DNA of 64,000 nucleotides from Takakia lepidozioides (lineage: Eukaryota; Streptophyta; Takakiopsida; Takakiales; Takakiaceae). The position numbers were made by a program, and so were the translations under genes. The notes below the pieces were generated by a model that ran no database searches, was not told the DNA's origin, and saw only the letters and a program-made list of their open reading frames with translations. Numbering within the stretch: the stretch's first letter is position 1; each line of letters opens with the position of its first letter. The stretch lies in contig CM060732.1 in the NCBI GenBank assembly GCA_030704615.1, positions 25,918,001-25,982,000 of the forward strand. Reading direction: 5' to 3'. Below are positions 57,701 to 64,000 of this stretch, piece after piece.

Positions 57701-60700
57701 GTTTTAAAGTTACTGTGTTGTTGCCAAAACCAGCAGCTATTTAGGCATGCTATCAAGTAACGTCTACTCAAAGTCAAAGTAAACTGCTGTCACACACACC
57801 ACACTACACATGGAAGGTGGCAGAAAGAAGATGTGGGCACAGGAAAGAACAGTTGTGAATAAGGCACATACTGTTGAGCGGACTCAGAAAGATAGTCCAA
57901 AGAGTCACTGAGAGCAGCCAGCAGCATCAGCTTGTGATTGTCCAAAATCAGTTGTTCCTGATGTCCATTGTATCCACTCTCCAGTCAGCAATCACTGGGC
58001 CTTTGGGGAACAAGCTGGCAGGAGAAGGACCCTCCCAACTGACTCAAAGTGTGTCCTTTCTCTTGTGAATGGTCAATGATAGGTATGTAATACCACAAAG
58101 GCTTTCTCATGATGTTTGCTAGTTCAACTTTACTCCCACAGAATCCCCATCTAAAAGCAATCAACATTTCCTCACTTCTCAGAAACTGCTAAATACACTT
58201 TGACCACTGTGAGTCCCATAGTATTCAACACAGGTACTGAGGATGATATGCTTTTCCCAAGAAAACATGAAGAAAAAACCTCCACGGTGCATCAAACACC
58301 ACGAGAAAAAATGTGCTCAAGAAACCTAATAAATACAAAATACATTTGATCTGACCCCCTTCCTTCGTATGCATCCCTAGACATGGACAATATAACTATC
58401 TTTAGAGAGATTGATGACCTGTTTGATGGGGCACAGGCTAAGCAGAAGATTATTCATCTCCATTTCCACTTCCAAGCCTTCAGCATCAAGAGGTGCATCC
58501 ACTGTCACTTTCTGCCCGAGTTGACTAAGGTAGGTTGCTTCCAGCAGAGCATTGGCAGGCTCTTGTTTCATCAAATTTAGGACATCTGGCCGTCCAATGA
58601 CACTGGAACTTAGGCTGCCCAGAACAGCCTGCACATTTGACCAAACCACGATCAGTGAATACAATACGGATCTCCATTAATTGAACCTGCCACTTGGATA
58701 TGAAATGCTTTGACCCTTGCAATCCTGCGCTACCTCCCGATCTACAAGTGTTTTGCTCACCCAGCCTCGAAAGTAGAAGCGCGATCAAATTTACCTGTGT
58801 CAACAGTCCATTACCTCAGTATATGCAGCACGACAACGTTCAAGAGTGCGATCAAGGAGTGTTTGAACCAGCTCCAAAATTTCAGCTGCATACATGGGCA
58901 TTGCTTGTGCCCATCCCAGCACCTGGCATCACTCCAACTATTATAACGTCATACCCCTCAACACCAAAACTGGACTGTTCCAAGCAAAAGCTCACATGGT
59001 CGATGGCAGTAAGGCTATGGCAAGCCAACGTTCGCAAGGAACGGCATGCATACATTCTCTCAGATGGAAGTGCCAATATAATAACAATATCATCACTCAT
59101 CAAAGAAGAATTGGGAAACTTCAATACTTCTTTGCCATGAAAGGTTATAAGCCCTCATGAGAAGAGTTTTATCCTTCCACACTCCAAAACTGGGCAGTTT
59201 GGAGAGACCTTCTCAATTCAGCAACAGGAGCAGGAAGACATGCCACTTACTTCAGTGACCAGATGATTTGCTGCAAGAGGTCCTTGCAACACCGGCCTGC
59301 CCTTTTCAACCGACGACTCATACAATGCCCCTGGGTGAGCTTTCAACCGAAATGCAGATGGGCCTGTATGAGATACCAATAGCTTAAAAAGGTCAAGAAA
59401 CTATACTAATGAACTGTAAGTTCCAAGAAGTCATAGCATGAACTTCCTCAAGAGTACTTACATCAGAGAGTCTGGTGCTCACGTATTGCAAGAACTACAA
59501 CTCATGTGGTCTCCTTTTAATAACTGATCTTACTTTCACAGAAATAAATGGGTTAAAAGCTAGGACTGTCTTAGTTTTCAGCTAGACAGCCTCCTTACTG
59601 AGACCAGTTATCCTAATAGTGCAGCCTACACTGAGGTGTAGTAAACTGATCTTGCAGACATCTCAATCCAGCACACCACAAGCTTGCATTAGAAACCCTC
59701 CACAGGCTAAAAACCAGTGTTGTACAGACTTTTATTATCATTGTCTTGCCAAGTAAATACATCTACTCTGATCACACATTACTAACATGATTCATGGGGC
59801 AAAACTGGCACCAATTTCACCAATAGAGTAGGCTAAATAACTCCACACTATCCCAACCCTACCTCCCACTCTGTTCAGTCAAGCAGAGAAGCAGCTTACT
59901 TGCAAGGGCATCCGCCACTCGAGTACGGTAGTCCACATACACAATTGGTAGAAATTGATCCTTCACAAAATTCTCGATAAAACCTTGAAGACCATCATTC
60001 CTGAATCCATAAACGAAGTGATATCACCAACACATTATAACCAGCCATCTGTCACACAAGTCCTGCTAAACCTTGTATCAATCGAGTAATTAATACGGAC
60101 AGAGAACAAGATCAGGTGTAGCACCCAGTGTAGAAAACATTATGCTCGCTAAAATACTTACGTTTGTCCTAGTATAACTTCCAGGTTTGAGTATTTCTTA
60201 CCCAAGATTTGAGTATTTCTTAGGTAGTAAGGACATGACCTTGTCCGTGAACTGCAACCAACAAAGCCCATACCAACCACGGCCATACATTTAGCACGGA
60301 TAGAAGCTCCACTCTCTCCTTAAGACATATATTAAGCTTGATATGGCTGATTTGTACAAACACAGTTTTGCTGAAGATGCTCAGTGCACAATGGCTTCTC
60401 AGAGATTCATGTATCTTCCCTACACAAACCCAACGAGAAATTGTAATGGTCCTTCCTGGTAGGCCATTTGACGATTCTACAAGGCATATCCTCCCAAACT
60501 AGCCCTGTTGATCTGACACACCCAACCACTATTGCCACCGCACATGCTTTTTCTATTTGAGGTTACTACAGGTTAAACTGATGCTCTTAGTAGGACATAA
60601 ACTTCAAACCTCCAACAAAAAATCAAATATTTACAACATGCAGGAAGCTAAGGCTCTTGGACTTGCTTCCCTATATATTTCTCCAGCATAAACATGTCAC

Positions 60701-63700
60701 CATTGTCCACAATAACAATCCACAAGGTCTGGTCTGAACGCTGATAAACTGGTGTGGTTACTCAAGTACCTGAAGTACAGGGCGGTAAACAGCTGATGTG
60801 AGATAAATTCCACGTTCCGGAAGAACAGCACTGGTACCATAACCTTCTTGTGAAACGGTTGAGTTCCGGCGGATGCGACCATGACGTAAGCTATCGCCAC
60901 TTAGCCGGTCATTTGCTTCTACACCATCAAAAACTCATGAGAGTTGGAAAAAGACGAAATACAGGAATTTTTCTAAATCTGTACGTATGTACACAAGCTA
61001 GGCTGCAATTGGTGGACACACACACACTTGATAGGCAATGAATTCATCGAGACTCCAATTCAGGGTGAGGAATTGCCCTGCATCAATACACAGTAAGCCG
61101 CTATGACTTGAGAGCCATCCGTCCAACCATAGATTGTTGTGGGCCTTGGAATGGGATTGTTTGTACATCAGACACATCTAAGACCAATGGACTTTTGCCA
61201 TTTCTAGGGGAATGGCACAAATAGCGCAAACAACAAGTGTCCGTTCAGGACATAGCCAGGTACGTTAGTCTTGGCTATCTACTATGCAGTAGATCTCCCG
61301 TTGTTTACTGCCTTAGAACCAGGTACAGTAGCCTAGCATCTACAAGATAGGGGTTGAATAGCAAACCAGGTAAAGTGAGGACGGTGTCAGTGAAGCGGAA
61401 AGCGAACGACAATCCCTCCTCAGACCCTGTTTTCCTGCAAACACGTACCCTGTCAGTGGTCAACAAATCCCCACCTCTCTTCTGTGGACATAATGGAGTT
61501 TCTATTTGCAATTGCCCAGACCCGGCATCCAACCTGTGTTGGTAATTGCATGTACGTGGCTGTGCAAGTTACATTGAAGGCATATCTTGTGTGCATTTCT
61601 GACCCAACCTCTGCAAGCTGTTAAAAAAAGGGAATAGTTGTGGGGGAAGGAGAGGGAGGTGAGCAAACTTTGTGTCTGTGTCCCCCTCATCCTTTTTATT
61701 TGCTGCGTGACGCTTCCTGCATGGCACCAGAGAGAAGAGAGCAGGTGGGGAACGTGAGACCAACAGAGAGAGTGTGATCAGGTATAGTGGCATCCAACAA
61801 AAAATGCCATTGGATAGATGGGCTCCCCACCAGGCTAAACCAGCTCCAAAAGGTTCCCTGGAACTCTCCTACAAATGTCCTCTGATGCATATACTTTCTG
61901 TTGGGGTGTCTGAGCATGGGCAGTTTGCTAAACTAGCCACAAAAACTGCTTTTGATTCCTTTGAAAACACAGCCGGTGTCAATCACTGCACATTTAATTG
62001 AGGTCTCTGGTTCACTGAAATAGGCACTTCCTTCCTCTGACAAGCTGGAGAGTGATGAATGAGCCATGGAGATCTATGAGTCTGGATTAATCCATCAACT
62101 CCCCAGATGTGTTCTCTTTGACACATCCACACAAATGGTCAATGATAAGGTAAGCGCATACTTGGCATCATCAGGCGCTGTCTTGCTAGCAAGCCTGGCA
62201 GTTTGCACTGCAGCATCAGCAGAAGCAGCATCTGGAGTTGCACGCAATATGTCACAGATAAGCTGTTGGCATTCACTCTGCAAGCAACCCAGCAGAATGT
62301 TTTAGGCAAACAATATGGCACTCTGAAAATAAGTTCACATCACATTCCTGGGCTCAAACACAAGATGGAGTCCATCATGATGTGATTGACAATCAGACTA
62401 AAAGTTGCAGCAAACCTGTCTTCTGTGCCAGACCTATAAGACAAGGGCAAAGGACAAACCTGGATGACTGTTAGTGCAAATCCCAAGCTGTAGCCACCTG
62501 TCGAACGGCTGACATCTGCATCGCTGCTCCATGCAAGGTTACCATTGGGTGTTTGTGGGGAGTAGGCAGAACCAGTGTGTTCGTCCATGTTGGCCTTCCC
62601 TTCCATCATCTCCCCCACAATTACGTGGTTTTCTGCGGCCCTTGGCAAATGAAGCCCTCAGAATAATCATCCTTTTCAGTGGCAAGTTATATAACTTAAG
62701 TAATGAACTGCATCAAAATAAGTGCATAGTGACAAGAAAACAGAGAACAGGACAGGAATTGGAAGTAATGACAGACAAGGGTTGGCAGAAGAACCTGTCC
62801 TTGACTAAATTTTCACCATGAGCTGAAGGAGGTGTAAAGGGTGGTACCAAATACAATTGGCTTCATACAGCAAAGACTGATTCTTACCTTGAAGCCCGGT
62901 TAGTGCAATATACAAAATTGTGCCTATATGGTGCTCTATATCCTATAAAAAAAAATTCCTTTGTCTTCCAGTGGCCAAAAGATGAACAACTGGGCCAACA
63001 AAGATAACCTACCAAGGATTTGAGTGACCAAGTCTAGCACTGACTGCAGAAGCTCTTGAGCAGCGGTTTGAGCCTTTCCCATAGGTTCCAGGGAGGTTTC
63101 TACCGGTCCCAAAATCAACGAACTTCCACTTTTGCCATTCTTTTGCTTCACTGGTGAAACATACATCCCGATGCTGTTTGCTTTTAGAATCTTTGAAACT
63201 TGATCTACACGAGGCCTGGAAGCTTCAATGGCCGCAGCACGTGCTTTGATTTCTGATGTTATCATCTCATGCACTGTTGGCCTCAGCCTCTGACTGCGGG
63301 TACACACAATGAAACAGTATGAGGTAATGTGGTATTCTAGCAGAGAAACTAAAACTTAATGCCATATATGAGCTATTTCACCCTAGTACCTTATTGCTAT
63401 GCACGGCTGCCTATTTCTCCCAAAGGTTTTTGGCAACATAGAGATAAAATGATGAAATGATGTAAATATCCTCATAATGAATCCCTATGCATAAGATTCA
63501 AATGACTTCGAAATGACAATGCACTCCAGACGAGCATAATACACCTGATAATGACTCCTCCAGCAGCCACCTTGTTCAATAAAGCAAGACATTCCACCAT
63601 CGTTTGCAGATATTTTACACCTGAAGGAGCATCACTTTTCAATAGTGTCTCCTGCATAACATGTGGTGTGAGAAAGAGGGAAACATATGACTATCTCACA

Positions 63701-64000
63701 TTCAACCTCAAACACAGTTTTAGTAACCTCATGCGCCTTCACACTAGGTGTGATCCATTGTAACTGCATTGTTTGAAGATGGCTGAAAAAGATATGGCAG
63801 TCTCATTTGGCTTCAGGTCAATCTGACGCATAAAAGGCGATTTACGAAACAGACATCAGCTATAAATAACGGGTCATACACAGTGTGTAGAATATGCTAA
63901 TCTTTTTTCCTTTCCCCCAATCATGGGGATGACACCAGTATAAATGCTTTGGGCACTGGAACTTGCAACAAAAGCCAAAGCCTACAACAGAAGAGTTATC
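54766..64000 (-). CDS. SEC8: Exocyst complex subunit SEC8 (EXOC4), 5' end outside window
   Basis: Nineteen exons in the window join in phase to the last 751 residues: 63545-63651, 63013-63293, 62460-62632, 62162-62277, 61367-61434, 60770-60918, 60202-60251, 59900-60000, 59251-59363, 58815-58922, 58419-58628, 57872-57957, 57279-57474, 56777-56854, 56386-56487, 55486-55560, 55221-55316, 55066-55115 and 54766-54862. Diagnostic blocks are GVKYLQTMVECLALLNKVAA, LRPTVHEMITSEIKAR, NHVIVGEMMEGK, SECQQLICDILRATPDAASA, GLSFAFRFTDTV, VLPERGIYL, FTDKVMSLLPKKYSNLG, NFVKDQFLPIVYVDYR, VEKGRPVLQGPLA, VLGWAQAMP, SLCPIKQ, LAEKYSALSAECLRTLRVEM, QDAEEPEDFVVALTTQ, RSYVFGGI, GVRQICRNCIAL, ERLDRVRTYFECLNLPFE and YSSLLKVSVPGREVPADA. 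SEC8 tethers secretory vesicles to the plasma membrane. About 300 N-terminal residues lie beyond 64000. No exon was recognised at 63652-64000. Confidence 0.95.

Noticed and set aside
1-64000. tRNA, rRNA or other structured RNA genes
   Set aside because: I looked for cloverleaf-like blocks and conserved rRNA stretches and found none that I could support.

Overview
This is nuclear DNA of a land plant. The genes carry GT-AG introns of roughly 0.1-1 kb, the open reading frames match plant families closely (CAXIP4-type zinc knuckle, VTE6, plant trehalase, SEC8), and one gene encodes a DYW-type PPR protein. The intronless, near-repetitive PPR with a complete DYW domain and the repeat-rich spacers suggest a non-seed plant (moss, hornwort, lycophyte or fern grade). 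I cannot name the species. All exon models below were assembled by eye from splice consensus, reading phase and family alignment.

Layout. 0-6.9 kb: a CAXIP4-like gene (1013-1792), then AT-rich spacer. 6.9-19.4 kb: a transposon nest. A decayed element with a RING/coiled-coil gene on the plus strand and the tail of a hAT transposase on the minus strand is split by a 7.5 kb Ty3/gypsy-type retroelement (10314-17840, sense strand minus). 20.1-35.6 kb, host genes: RCC1-repeat protein (+), COQ9 (-), VTE6-like phytyl-phosphate kinase (+), trehalase (-, 12 exons). 35.6-45.6 kb: a 10 kb spacer with a foldback element carrying a small non-autonomous hAT with intact ends, and a 0.65 kb tandem duplication. 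45.7-49.2 kb: DYW-PPR gene and, just upstream on the same strand, a gene with the OSB 'PDF' motif. 50.4-53.4 kb: ABC1/UbiB-family kinase (+). 54.8 kb to the right edge: the C-terminal 751 residues of exocyst subunit SEC8 (-), with the N-terminus outside the window.

The most remarkable object is the retroelement. Between its aspartic protease and its reverse transcriptase it carries a complete DNMT3-like cytosine-5 DNA methyltransferase domain (motifs I, IV, VI, VIII, IX and X recognisable). Its integrase ends in a PHD finger rather than a chromodomain. Its ends are not ordinary LTRs but an A1-ORFs-B1-A2-B2 'split direct repeat' arrangement, with the leader segment inverted between A2 and B2. 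The copy is dead: the capsid part of gag is missing, a 5-bp tandem duplication shifts frame before the integrase, and five reading-frame breaks are all TAG codons, as expected from deamination of methylated CAG (CHG) sites.

Several host genes act in organelles and quinone metabolism (COQ9, ABC1-family kinase, VTE6, OSB-like, DYW-PPR). This is a shared theme rather than an operon; neighbours are mostly divergent or convergent with their own promoters.
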